This document shows positions 14,989-23,155 of a stretch of DNA of 64,000 bases, piece after piece. The position numbers and the translations under genes are program-made. Numbering within the stretch: the first letter of the stretch is position 1; each line of letters starts with the position of its first letter. Location: NCBI GenBank assembly GCA_040776805.1, contig JAXGZS010000008.1, positions 1-64,000 on the forward strand, read 5' to 3'. This DNA is from UBA7702 sp040776805 (GTDB taxonomy: Bacteria > Bacillota > Dehalobacteriia > UBA7702). Under the pieces are notes generated by a model. The model was not told where the DNA came from and made no database searches. It saw nothing but the letters and a program-made list of their open reading frames with translations.

Positions 14989-15896
14989 GGGAGCACTTCG
15001 CCGGTTTCCGTGAACCGTGTGACTTTCGCGTCTTTCCAGAGACGGGCCAGATTATAGTATTCCTGTTCGTCAGGGAGAAAAACATGGATGATGACGTCGC
15101 CGTAATCCAAAAGAATCCAGCCGCCGGCCTGATAGCCTTCGACGCGGAGGGGTTTTTCGTTCTGCTTTGATAGTTCGTCTGTGATTTCGTCGGCAATGGC
15201 CTGGGACTGGGTGCGGTTTTTGGCGGTGCAGATGATAAAGCGCTGGGCGATGGTGGTGATTTCAGCCACGTCAAGCAATTGCAGGTCAAAACCTTTCTTT
15301 TCGACGATGGCGTTGATGGCAATGTTAACCTTTTCCGTAGTGGTCATATAGAGTTTCTCCTTTTTGCTGAAGTTTTCAAACAGGAAAGCGGTTTTGGGAT
15401 GGACGCGCAAGCCCCGCTCGGCACAATAGGCCATTTCGCCGCAAATCGCGTCGTACAGCGCGCCGTCTAAATCGTAGAAGGCCTTGCTCCGGATGGTGGC
15501 GGCCTCTCCGTAGGTCCGTAGGGGTTCTGTTTTATCGGCGAGGAAGAGGATCTTATCTAGAACCGTCATTTCTCTATCGCCAACCGTATGGCGTCTGACG
15601 GCGTTGAGCATTTCCTCATCGTGAATACCGTAGTTTTCTCTCATCACGGCGGCGGCGATGTCGCCGTGGAGCAGCAGAGGTTCTTCCTCTTCTTCCCGAT
15701 TGACGGGGATATGGCGTTCTTTGGCCAAAGTGAGGAGTGTTTTGGGCGGCAATTCTCTGGCGATATCGTGAAAGACGCCGCAAAGATACGCCTTCATGGG
15801 GTCGCAGTTGTTGCTCAGCGCCAAATCATAGCAGAGCCGCGCTGTGGAGAAGGAGTGGTTGAGTCGTTTTGCGCTCAGTGGATTTATTTCAATCAT
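14985..15896 (-). CDS. YqeK-RsfS fused frame: HD phosphohydrolase plus ribosome silencing factor
   Basis: One open frame of 303 residues joins two normally separate proteins. Residues 1-180 are YqeK, a symmetrical Ap4A hydrolase of the HD superfamily: NHSFSTARL (His14), FHDIA (His43-Asp44), LLHGDIAA (His77), RRHTVGD (His103), ADKTEP (Asp121). Residues 184-303 are RsfS, which binds uL14 of the large ribosomal subunit and blocks subunit joining in starvation (LLDVAEIT, FIICTAKNRTQSQAIADEI, GGWILLDYGDVIIHVF). No stop separates them, but an ATG at residue 184 has its own AAGGAG nine bases upstream, so RsfS may also be made alone. The start at 15896 overlaps nadD by eight bases and follows AAAGGAA. 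Confidence 0.88.
   Translation of the reverse strand: MIEINPLSAKRLNHSFSTARLCYDLALSNNCDPMKAYLCGVFHDIARELPPKTLLTLAKERHIPVNREEEEEPLLLHGDIAAAVMRENYGIHDEEMLNAVRRHTVGDREMTVLDKILFLADKTEPLRTYGEAATIRSKAFYDLDGALYDAICGEMAYCAERGLRVHPKTAFLFENFSKKEKLYMTTTEKVNIAINAIVEKKGFDLQLLDVAEITTIAQRFIICTAKNRTQSQAIADEITDELSKQNEKPLRVEGYQAGGWILLDYGDVIIHVFLPDEQEYYNLARLWKDAKVTRFTETGEVLP
15345..15362 (-). promoter_or_regulatory. Internal ribosome-binding site and ATG for RsfS
   Basis: Within the yqeK/rsfS frame, AAGGAG (15362-15357) precedes ATG (15347-15345) by nine bases. Initiation here would give a free 120-residue RsfS, the usual length of that family. Confidence 0.65.
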
Positions 15897-16497
15897 GGGA
15901 TTCCTTTTCATAGAGAGCGTGGGTTTTGATGTAATCGTATACGCTTTCCGGGAGCATCTCCGATACGTCTGCGCCGTCTCTGAGCAACCGGCGGATGCGG
16001 GAAGAGGATATGGCCAGGGCGGTTTCCCGGAAAATATGGATGCGGTCTTGATACGCCTGGGGCAGCGCGTGTTCCTCGTCGAAATGGTAGCCGGGGCGGG
16101 TGGCGGCGATGAACTCACATTTGGCCATCAACTCGTCGGCTTTGTGCCAGGTGGCGATTTCCAAAATCGCGTCGGCGCCGGTGATGAAGAAAAGCGCGGT
16201 ATCCGCCCCGTAGATACGATGAAATTCATCGACGGTATCAAGGGCGTAGGAATAACCTTTTCTTTCGATTTCAACGGCGGATACAGAGAAACCGGGATGA
16301 TTTGCCACAGCCAGTTTGACCATGGCCAAACGGTGGACGGCTTTGGTGACCGGGCGGTTTTTTTTGTGGGGCGGATTGCCTGAAGGCACGAAGACGACTT
16401 CGTTGAGGGCGAACGCCGCCTGTACTTTTTCGGCGGTAACGAGATGTCCAAAATGGATGGGGTCGAAGGTACCGCCCATGATGCCGATTCTTTTCAT
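15889..16497 (-). CDS. nadD: Nicotinate-nucleotide adenylyltransferase
   Basis: A 202-residue NadD, which couples ATP with nicotinate mononucleotide to give deamido-NAD in NAD synthesis. The nucleotidyltransferase signature GGTFDPIHFGHLVTAE (HxGH) is at residues 9-24, the family's GNPPHKK follows near 42 and ISSSRIR, the second ATP-binding motif, is near 170. It starts two bases after the proA stop and overlaps yqeK by eight bases. The nadD-yqeK-rsfS order is standard in Bacillota, often after proBA as here. Confidence 0.95.
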   Translation of the reverse strand: MKRIGIMGGTFDPIHFGHLVTAEKVQAAFALNEVVFVPSGNPPHKKNRPVTKAVHRLAMVKLAVANHPGFSVSAVEIERKGYSYALDTVDEFHRIYGADTALFFITGADAILEIATWHKADELMAKCEFIAATRPGYHFDEEHALPQAYQDRIHIFRETALAISSSRIRRLLRDGADVSEMLPESVYDYIKTHALYEKESHD

Positions 16498-16499
16498 GG

Positions 16500-17759
16500 C
16501 TATTTTCGTACCTGTCCTGTGCCGTAGATGACGTATTTTTCCGTGGTCAAGGCGTTTAAGCCCATGGGACCCCGGGCGTGGAGCTTCTGGGTACTGATGC
16601 CGATTTCCGCGCCGAAACCGAATTCGTTGCCGTCGGTAAAGCGGGTGGAGGCATTGACGTAAACCGCGGCGGAATCGACAGCTTGGGTGAAGCGCCTGCT
16701 TCTGCTGTAGCTCTCGGTGATGATCGCCTCGCTGTGGCCCGAAGAATAGCGGGCGATATGGTCGATGGCGTCGTCGAAACAGTCGACGATTTTGACGGCT
16801 AAAATATAATCGAGAAATTCCGTTTCCCAGTCATCTTCCGTGGCGGGGACGGCGGTTTCCAGCAACGAACACGTGCGCCTGCAGCCTCTGATTTCCACCT
16901 GCTTGGTCTTTAGCTTTTCCGCCAGGGGCGGCAGAAAATCAGCGGCGATGTCTTTGTGCACGAGGAGCGTTTCCGCGGCGTTGCAAACGGCGGGGCGCTG
17001 GGTTTTAGCGTTATAGACAATGTCGATGCCCATGGGGATCTCGCCGTATTGATCCATATAAATATGGCAGTTGCCGGTGCCCGTTTCAATGGAGGGGATC
17101 AGGGAGTTTTCCACGACGAAACGGATCAGTCCGCTGCCGCCTCTGGGAATGACGACGTCGATGTAGTCTTTCATTTTAAGCAGTACGGATACGGCTTCCC
17201 GGTCAACGGATTCCACGAACTGCAAAAGGTTTTGATCAAGCCCCATTTTTTTAAGGGCGTTTCTCAAAACCGTGGTGATGGCCAGGTTCGAGTGGTAGGC
17301 TTCGCTGCCGCCCTTTAAGATCAGGGCGTTCCCGGTTTTCAGAGCCAAACCGGCGGCATCGGCGGTGACATTGGGCCGCGCTTCGTAAATGATCGCGACG
17401 ACACCCAAAGGCACGCGTTTTCTGGCGATTTCCAGGCCGTTGGGGCGTACCCACTGGGCAATGGTTTCGCCGATGGGGTCGTTTAATTCGATCAGGGCTG
17501 TTAAGCCTGCCGCCATACCGTCGATGCGCTCTTTGGTTAAAAGCAACCGATCTAAGACGGCGCTGCTGAGTCCTTTTGCTTTACCGGCCACCATATCTTT
17601 GGCGTTTTCCGCCAAGAGGGTTGATTTTTCTTTCCGAAGGGCTTTCGCCATCGCGGCCAAGGCCTTATTTTTTGTGTCGGTGGACAGCGCGGCGCCAACC
17701 GGAGCAGCGGCTTTGGCCTGTTGGCCCAAGGTTTCGATATATGTTTTCATATCGTTCAT
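16500..17759 (-). CDS. proA: Glutamate-5-semialdehyde dehydrogenase (gamma-glutamyl phosphate reductase)
   Basis: A 419-residue NADPH-dependent reductase for the second step of proline synthesis, turning gamma-glutamyl phosphate into glutamate semialdehyde. The family signatures are present: VVAIIYEARPNVTADAAGLA, LKTGNALILKGGSEA and the catalytic Cys in RPAVCNAAETLLVH near residue 258. The ATG at 17759 lies two bases after the proB stop and its GGAGG is formed by the last codons of proB. A second in-frame ATG three codons later is less well placed. Confidence 0.96.
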   Translation of the reverse strand: MNDMKTYIETLGQQAKAAAPVGAALSTDTKNKALAAMAKALRKEKSTLLAENAKDMVAGKAKGLSSAVLDRLLLTKERIDGMAAGLTALIELNDPIGETIAQWVRPNGLEIARKRVPLGVVAIIYEARPNVTADAAGLALKTGNALILKGGSEAYHSNLAITTVLRNALKKMGLDQNLLQFVESVDREAVSVLLKMKDYIDVVIPRGGSGLIRFVVENSLIPSIETGTGNCHIYMDQYGEIPMGIDIVYNAKTQRPAVCNAAETLLVHKDIAADFLPPLAEKLKTKQVEIRGCRRTCSLLETAVPATEDDWETEFLDYILAVKIVDCFDDAIDHIARYSSGHSEAIITESYSRSRRFTQAVDSAAVYVNASTRFTDGNEFGFGAEIGISTQKLHARGPMGLNALTTEKYVIYGTGQVRK

Positions 17760-17761
17760 GT

Positions 17762-18859
17762 TCAGTCCTCCAATACGAGATTGTCACAGTGAATCACTTC
17801 GGCGATATCTGCCTCGCCGCAATGTTTGCCTTTGATGGTTTCAATTTTGGCGGCGCTGTAGTTGGTGATGCCCCGGGCAATTTCTTTGCCCTGCTGATCC
17901 TTAACAAAAACGACGCTGTTTTCGGGAAAATCACCTTCGGTGGCTTTGACGCCCACAGGGAGCAGACTTTTATGCAAGGCTAAAGCCGCCGCCGCGCCGT
18001 GATCCACAATGATGGCGCCCTTCACGGCGCTGCCGTGGGCAATCCAGCGGTCCCGTTGTTTCAGGCCGCGCTCTGCGGGGATGAACAAGGTGCGCTTGCC
18101 GCCTCCCATGAGACAGGCGCGGAGATTGCCGACGTCTTTTCCCATGGTGATGGCCAGGGGAATGCCGCTTTGCCCCGCGATTTTCGCCGCCTCCACCTTG
18201 CTTTTCATGCCGCCGCTGCCGATTCTGGAGCCGGTTCCGCCGGCGAGGTTCATGATCTCCTCGTTGATTTCCGTTACATCGTCGATGCGCCGGGCATCGC
18301 TGCTTTTCCGAGGGTCGGCGGTATAGAGGCCGTAAACATCGGAAAGCAGGATGACGAGATCCGCGTCGAGGAGACCGGCGACGAGCACGGCTAAAGTGTC
18401 GTTTTCGCCGAATTTCAGCTCTTCGCAGGCGACGGTATCGTTTTCGTTGATGATGGGGAGGACCCGTTCTGCGAGAAGAATATTTAAGGTATTTCTGGCG
18501 TTGATGTAACGTTTGCGGTCGGCAAAGTCGTCCCTGGTCAACAAAATTTGGGCCACGGCAATGCCGCAGACGCTGAAAAACGCGTCGTAGAGAGACATCA
18601 GCTTCGACTGGCCAATGGCCGCCGCCGCCTGTTTCGAGGGAATGGCGTCTCCTTTGTTGTCATGGGAAAGCTGCGGTCTGCCCAAAGCCACCGCGCCGGA
18701 GGAAACAAGAATGAGCTCTTTTCCCTCCTTATGTAAATTTGACCAGAGCGCCGATAGATGATGGAGGGTGACGCCGTCGATGCTGTTATCGTTCTCCAGT
18801 AAAGTGGAGCTGCCGATTTTAAAAACGATTCTTTTGGCGGCGGTTAAAATATCCGTCAT
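17762..18859 (-). CDS. proB: Glutamate 5-kinase with C-terminal PUA domain
   Basis: A 365-residue first enzyme of proline synthesis, phosphorylating the glutamate side chain. The amino-acid kinase domain shows RIVFKIGSSTL near the N-terminus, LILVSSGAVALG, ENDTVACEELKFGENDTLA and GTGSRIGSGGMKSKVEAA; a PUA domain occupies about the last 90 residues. ProB is the proline-feedback-inhibited step in this pathway. The ATG at 18859 follows AAGGAG by six bases; a longer upstream frame lacks this. It heads a tightly spaced six-gene operon; the AT-rich region before it (about 18900-18950) contains TATTAT and TATAAT elements, but I cannot fix a single promoter. Confidence 0.96.
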   Translation of the reverse strand: MTDILTAAKRIVFKIGSSTLLENDNSIDGVTLHHLSALWSNLHKEGKELILVSSGAVALGRPQLSHDNKGDAIPSKQAAAAIGQSKLMSLYDAFFSVCGIAVAQILLTRDDFADRKRYINARNTLNILLAERVLPIINENDTVACEELKFGENDTLAVLVAGLLDADLVILLSDVYGLYTADPRKSSDARRIDDVTEINEEIMNLAGGTGSRIGSGGMKSKVEAAKIAGQSGIPLAITMGKDVGNLRACLMGGGKRTLFIPAERGLKQRDRWIAHGSAVKGAIIVDHGAAAALALHKSLLPVGVKATEGDFPENSVVFVKDQQGKEIARGITNYSAAKIETIKGKHCGEADIAEVIHCDNLVLED

Positions 18860-18973
18860 GGAGCACTCCTTCCTCCGTGTTCCGGTTAGTAATATACCGT
18901 ACATAATATATTATAATAGCATAGAATTGTGACAATATGCAACACGTATGATTTATTTATTCCATAAATATAT

Positions 18974-19007
18974 AAAAAAACTCCGCCGTAGCGAAAGGCA
19001 GAGTTTT
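18974..19007 (-). terminator. Terminator of the lipoprotein gene
   Basis: AAAACTCTGCC pairs with GGCGGAGTTTT (19007-18997 with 18987-18977), followed by T7 in the minus direction, 27 bases past the stop. It separates the lipoprotein gene from proB. Confidence 0.88.
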
Positions 19008-19033
19008 CAAGTTCAAGTTTTCATAAGAAATGC

Positions 19034-19696
19034 TTAATAAATTGATTGGAAGGTCGTAAAGACCCAGGTTCCGTCAACCCATTCATAGAGATAGTTGATC
19101 TTCTCGCTGCCGGTGGCATTTCCCGTTTCCGGATCAACGGTTTCCACCGTCACGGTGTAGGTAATGGACTCATCGGACTGGGCGGTGATTTCTTTGCTGA
19201 GAATATCGCCTTTGGTGATATCAGCGCCTCGGTCGGCGGCGATGGCGTAGAGGGTGTCGCCGTCGCTGAAATATTTGCCGTCGTTGATGAGGGTTGCGGC
19301 GATATCCGCGGAGAAGTACTTGTTGACCTTGGCCTTGAGTTCGTTCATGGAGGAAACAGCCGGATCAGCCACTTTTAAACAGTATTCATTGTCGCCGACG
19401 GTATAGAAGACGGCGTTGCCTTCGTCGTCGGTTTCTGTGGCCAATGGTTTTAGATCAAACCACTGATATACGGTGTAGGCTGCTTCAAAGGCGCTATCTA
19501 CCGCTTCATCGGAAGGGGCGTCCAGCACATCGCCGCGGCCTTCTTCCGTGCTTTCGGTTTCTTCTTCTTCGGCGTCCACCGATGCTGTAGTCGTGTCTTT
19601 TGTTGCGGTGCCTGTGTCTTCGGCGGCGGTTTGTTCGCAGCCAAAAAGGAATAGCGTGAAGCATAGGAACATGCACATGATAAACATTCTTTTCAT
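19034..19696 (-). CDS. Lipoprotein with IseA-like domain
   Basis: A 220-residue secreted lipoprotein: a basic start, hydrophobic core and lipobox LFLFGC with Cys near residue 19, then an acidic Thr/Glu-rich linker. The folded part (about 65-220) resembles the IseA/YoeB domain, which in Bacillus inhibits DL-endopeptidase autolysins; features are AYTVYQWFDLKPL, YCLKVADPAV, KVNKYFSADIAATLI and a C-terminal EWVDGTWVFTTF. The ATG at 19696 follows GGGAGG. If the assignment holds, it restrains peptidoglycan hydrolases at the membrane surface. The similarity is remembered, not computed. Confidence 0.65.
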   Translation of the reverse strand: MKRMFIMCMFLCFTLFLFGCEQTAAEDTGTATKDTTTASVDAEEEETESTEEGRGDVLDAPSDEAVDSAFEAAYTVYQWFDLKPLATETDDEGNAVFYTVGDNEYCLKVADPAVSSMNELKAKVNKYFSADIAATLINDGKYFSDGDTLYAIAADRGADITKGDILSKEITAQSDESITYTVTVETVDPETGNATGSEKINYLYEWVDGTWVFTTFQSIY

Positions 19697-19762
19697 AAGG
19701 CTACCTCCCTTTGGCTTTATTATAAATACTTCCCGCCGCGTTGTCAAATTTATTGTAAAACA

Positions 19763-19791
19763 TTGCGTGAAGCGGTAAGGGATGGTATAAT
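19763..19791 (+). promoter_or_regulatory. Promoter of glnS
   Basis: TTGCGT (19763-19768), 17 bases, perfect TATAAT (19786-19791), about 64 bases before the glnS ATG. Confidence 0.65.
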
Positions 19792-19854
19792 TTAAAGACA
19801 ATTCATAGATGAAAAATGATCGTCAGCACATTTTTTAGCCATCAGGAGGGCATA

Positions 19855-21543
19855 ATGGAACATACGATGATTCCCGCCGCGGAGAAGGATGCGGAAACCA
19901 AAGAATCGAAAAGTTTTATCGAGCGTTTTATTGACGAAGATCTGGAAACAGGCCGTTTTGATACGGTACAGACGCGCTTTCCCCCGGAACCCAACGGTTA
20001 TCTTCATCTCGGTCACGCCAAGGCCATCGTCGTTGATTTCGGCATCGCGGAAAAGTATCACGGCATCTGCAATTTGCGCTTTGACGATACGAATCCCGAA
20101 AAGGAAGATACGGAATACGTCGATTCTATTATGGAAGATATTCGCTGGCTCGGTTTTTCCTGGCAGAATGTCTTTTATACCTCCGATTATTTTCCCCGCC
20201 TCTATGAGTTGGCGGAGGAACTGATCGAAAGAGGTCTTGCCTACGTTTGCGATCTCAGCGGCGACGAGGTGCGGTCTTATCGCGGCACCTTGACCCAAGC
20301 GGGCAAGGAAAGCCCCTATCGGGATAGGAGCGTTGAGGAAAATCTTACGCTTTTCCGCCGCATGAAAGCGGGGGAATTTGCCGACGGCAGCAGAACGCTG
20401 CGGGCTAAAATCGACATGGCTTCGCCTAACCTCAATATGCGTGACCCTGTCATCTACCGTATTCAACATGCCAACCATCACAGAACGGGGGATACCTGGT
20501 GCATCTATCCGATGTACGATTTTGCCCACCCCCTTTCGGACTCCCTGGAAGGCGTGACCTTCTCTCTTTGCACCATGGAATTTGAGGCCCACCGCCCTCT
20601 TTACGATTGGCTCATCGCCGCCCTCGACATGGCGGTAAAAAGCCGTCAGATCGAGTTTGCCCGCTTAAACGTCAACTACAGCGTGATGTCGAAGCGGAAG
20701 ATGAAAAAGCTGGTGGAGGATCACATCGTCGACGGCTGGAACGATCCGCGGCTGCTGACCCTTTCGGGGATGCGCCGCCGGGGCTATCCCGCCGCCGCGA
20801 TCCGCGCTTTCTGCGACAGTGTCGGCGTGGCCCGGGCCAACAGCGTGGTGGACATGGCCCAATTGGAGTATTTTGTCAGAGACAACCTGAACTATACGGC
20901 TCCCCGGCGCATGGCGGTGTTGGATCCCCTGAAGGTGATGCTGACCAATTATCCCGAAGGTCAGACGGAAGTCTTTGACGCCGTCAACAATCCCGAAAGG
21001 GAAGCAGAGGGGACGCGGCCGCTTCTTTTCGGGAAAGTGATCTACATTGAAAAAGGCGACTTTATGGAAAACCCGCCCAAGAAGTTTCACCGCCTCTCTC
21101 CCGGCGCGGAAATGCGCTTGCAGCACGCTTACTATATCAAATGTGAAGAAGTGATCAAGGACGAAAACGGTGAAATCGTTGAGCTGCGCTGTACTTACGA
21201 CCCGGAAAGCCGCGGCGGCTGGGCAAAAGACGGCAGGAAAGTCAAAGGCACCGCCCATTGGGTGGCGGACTGCGCCGCTGTGGACGGGGAAGTTCGCCTC
21301 TACGACCGCCTCTTTGCCAAAGAAGATCCCGAGGACGGGGCATTCATCGATAATCTGAATCCCGACTCTCTGAAAATCATAAAAGGCGTAAAACTGGAAA
21401 AGAGCCTTGCCGGCGCGGAAAAAGGGGAACGCTTTCAATTTTTGAGAAACGGCTATTTTGTCGCCGACGGCAAAAATGAAGAAGGCCTGCCGATCTTTAA
21501 CCGCATCGTTTCACTGAAGGACGGCTTTAGGAAAGGAAATTGA
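19855..21543 (+). CDS. glnS: Glutaminyl-tRNA synthetase
   Basis: A 562-residue class I synthetase charging tRNA-Gln directly. The HIGH-equivalent motif is in FPPEPNGYLHLGHAKAI and the KMSKS-equivalent is VMSKRKM near residue 280. ERFIDEDLETGRFDTVQTRF and GTLTQAGKESPYRDRS are characteristic of GlnRS rather than GluRS, and the C-terminal anticodon-binding beta barrels are full length. The ATG at 19855 follows AGGAGG. Many Bacillota lack this enzyme and use GatCAB instead, so its presence is lineage information. It is divergent from the lipoprotein gene. Confidence 0.95.
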   Translation: MEHTMIPAAEKDAETKESKSFIERFIDEDLETGRFDTVQTRFPPEPNGYLHLGHAKAIVVDFGIAEKYHGICNLRFDDTNPEKEDTEYVDSIMEDIRWLGFSWQNVFYTSDYFPRLYELAEELIERGLAYVCDLSGDEVRSYRGTLTQAGKESPYRDRSVEENLTLFRRMKAGEFADGSRTLRAKIDMASPNLNMRDPVIYRIQHANHHRTGDTWCIYPMYDFAHPLSDSLEGVTFSLCTMEFEAHRPLYDWLIAALDMAVKSRQIEFARLNVNYSVMSKRKMKKLVEDHIVDGWNDPRLLTLSGMRRRGYPAAAIRAFCDSVGVARANSVVDMAQLEYFVRDNLNYTAPRRMAVLDPLKVMLTNYPEGQTEVFDAVNNPEREAEGTRPLLFGKVIYIEKGDFMENPPKKFHRLSPGAEMRLQHAYYIKCEEVIKDENGEIVELRCTYDPESRGGWAKDGRKVKGTAHWVADCAAVDGEVRLYDRLFAKEDPEDGAFIDNLNPDSLKIIKGVKLEKSLAGAEKGERFQFLRNGYFVADGKNEEGLPIFNRIVSLKDGFRKGN

Positions 21544-21544
21544 T

Positions 21545-22498
21545 ATGGACGCATTGAAATCCGGCGTGGAACAGGTACTTTATAAATGTATGGGGCTCAA
21601 GGAAGGGGAAGAGTTGCTCATCGTTACCGATGAAAAAACGTCTCAGCTGGGAGATCTCTTCTATGACGTGGCTTTGAGCGAGGGCCTCCAGGTGGAGTCT
21701 TTGCAATACCCCGCTTTGGCCATGGACGGCCAGGAACCTCCCGCTGATGTGGCCGACGCGCTGCTCAACAGCGATGTGGCGATCTTGATCACCTCCACCT
21801 CACTGACTCATACGAGAGCCAGAAAAGCCGCCAGCGATAAGGGCGTGCGCATTGCCTCGCTCCCCGGATTCACCGAAGAGATGCTCAAAGCGCCGATGAT
21901 GGTGGATTACGACGCCATGACGGTTTTAAGCCAAAAGATTGCGGCTCTGCTCACCGCGGCGCAAGAAGCCCGTGTTACCACAGAGGCCGGCACCGATCTG
22001 ACCCTGTCTTTGGCAGGCAGAACCGGTGAGGACGATTGCGGCATCTACGACACCCCCGGGGCTTTCGGGAACCTGCCTGCCGGTGAAGCCTATATCGCGC
22101 CGCTGGAAGGTACTGCTAAAGGTACCATCGTTTACGACGCTTCCATGGGTGGCGTGGGATTGCTGGAAGAACCGATTCACGTTACCGTGGAAGAGGGTTA
22201 TGCGGTGAACGTCGAGGGCGGCGCGGAAGCGGAACAATTAAAAGCAATTTTAGCGAAAGCCGGTAAAAACAGCGGCAACATCGCGGAGCTGGGCATCGGT
22301 ACCAATGCTGGCGCCCGTGTCAGCGGCTCCGTGCTGGAGGACGAAAAAGTCCTGGGTACCGTTCATATCGCCCTGGGGGATAACGCCAATTTCGGCGGCA
22401 ACGTGGCTGCCGATTGCCATCTTGACGGCATTCTTTTGGCCCCCGATCTTTATCTCGACGCTAAAATGGTAATGAAAGGCGGCCGTTGGCTCGTCTAA
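21545..22498 (+). CDS. M29-like (AmpS/aminopeptidase T family) aminopeptidase
   Basis: A 317-residue cytosolic protein related to metallo-aminopeptidases of family M29. The C-terminal half carries the family signature IAELGIGTNAGARVSG, EKVLGTVHIALGDNANFGG and CHLDGIL, providing the Glu, His and Asp ligands for two metal ions. It is shorter than typical AmpS (about 400 residues) and belongs to the short group seen in clostridia. It begins one base after glnS, with AGGAAAT as ribosome-binding site, so the two are co-transcribed. Peptide substrates are not predictable. Confidence 0.8.
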   Translation: MDALKSGVEQVLYKCMGLKEGEELLIVTDEKTSQLGDLFYDVALSEGLQVESLQYPALAMDGQEPPADVADALLNSDVAILITSTSLTHTRARKAASDKGVRIASLPGFTEEMLKAPMMVDYDAMTVLSQKIAALLTAAQEARVTTEAGTDLTLSLAGRTGEDDCGIYDTPGAFGNLPAGEAYIAPLEGTAKGTIVYDASMGGVGLLEEPIHVTVEEGYAVNVEGGAEAEQLKAILAKAGKNSGNIAELGIGTNAGARVSGSVLEDEKVLGTVHIALGDNANFGGNVAADCHLDGILLAPDLYLDAKMVMKGGRWLV

Positions 22499-22551
22499 AT
22501 GAATTTTGCATAAAACAACGAATAATGTTATAAAAATAAAAGGAGGTCGCT

Positions 22552-23043
22552 ATGGCCAAGGACAGTTCTTTCGATGTGGTTTCCGAAGTGAATATGCAGG
22601 AAGTGGTGAACGCGGTGAATCAGACAAAAAAGGAGATCAGCCAGCGTTACGATTTCAAAGGCAGTAAAACCGCGGTGGATTTGGAAAGCGATACCATCAA
22701 GATCGTCACCGAAGACGATTTTCGCTTGAACAATGTCGCCGATATTTTAAAGACCCGTCTGATCACACGGAAAGTGGCGATTCGTAATTTACAGTATGGC
22801 AAGGTAGAGGATGCTGCCGGCGGCATGGTGCGGCAGATCGTCACGATCCGCCAGGGACTTAGCGCGGAAACGGCCAAAGCCATCGTGAAGGATATCAAAA
22901 ACTCCAAACGGAAGGTGCAAGCGTCAATTCAGGGTGACAGCGTACGGGTTTCCGGTAAGAATAAGGACGATCTCCAGGCGGTGATTGCCCTGTTAAAAGA
23001 GAAGGATTACGATATCGAATTACAATTTTCGAATTATCGCTAA
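22552..23043 (+). CDS. YajQ-family nucleotide-binding protein
   Basis: A 163-residue member of the YajQ (UPF0234) family with two ferredoxin-like domains. Signatures are SSFDVVSEVNMQEVVNAVNQ at the N-terminus, RYDFKGSKTAVDL and KDIKNSKRKVQASIQGDSVRV towards the C-terminus. In other bacteria such proteins bind nucleotides, including cyclic di-GMP, or RNA. AAAGGAGG precedes the ATG. It is separated by 53 bases from the aminopeptidase gene. Confidence 0.93.
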   Translation: MAKDSSFDVVSEVNMQEVVNAVNQTKKEISQRYDFKGSKTAVDLESDTIKIVTEDDFRLNNVADILKTRLITRKVAIRNLQYGKVEDAAGGMVRQIVTIRQGLSAETAKAIVKDIKNSKRKVQASIQGDSVRVSGKNKDDLQAVIALLKEKDYDIELQFSNYR

Positions 23044-23051
23044 AATTCTGC

Positions 23052-23080
23052 TTGCATATATATAAATTTTATTGTATAAT
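23052..23080 (+). promoter_or_regulatory. Promoter of the arginine operon
   Basis: TTGCAT (23052-23057), 17 bases of A/T, TATAAT (23075-23080). The very AT-rich spacer could hold an ArgR operator half-site, but no clear pair of ARG boxes is visible. Confidence 0.7.
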
Positions 23081-23089
23081 AAGCCACAG

Positions 23090-23119
23090 TAAGCAGATAA
23101 CCATTAAGCAGATAACCAT
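23090..23119 (+). repeat. Perfect 15-bp tandem repeat in the argC leader
   Basis: TAAGCAGATAACCAT occurs twice back to back (23090-23104 and 23105-23119), immediately downstream of the probable transcription start and before the argC ribosome-binding site. Confidence 0.95.
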
Positions 23120-23155
23120 GGATGAAAAAAGAAGATGGATTGCGGAGGCGTTGTT

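Noticed and set aside
19792..20592. Long open frame antisense to glnS
   Set aside because: It mirrors a strongly conserved gene, lacks a ribosome-binding site and shows no recognisable protein family.
23052..23080. ArgR operator pair in the argC promoter
   Set aside because: The A/T-rich spacer has only weak resemblance to an ARG box and no clear second box.
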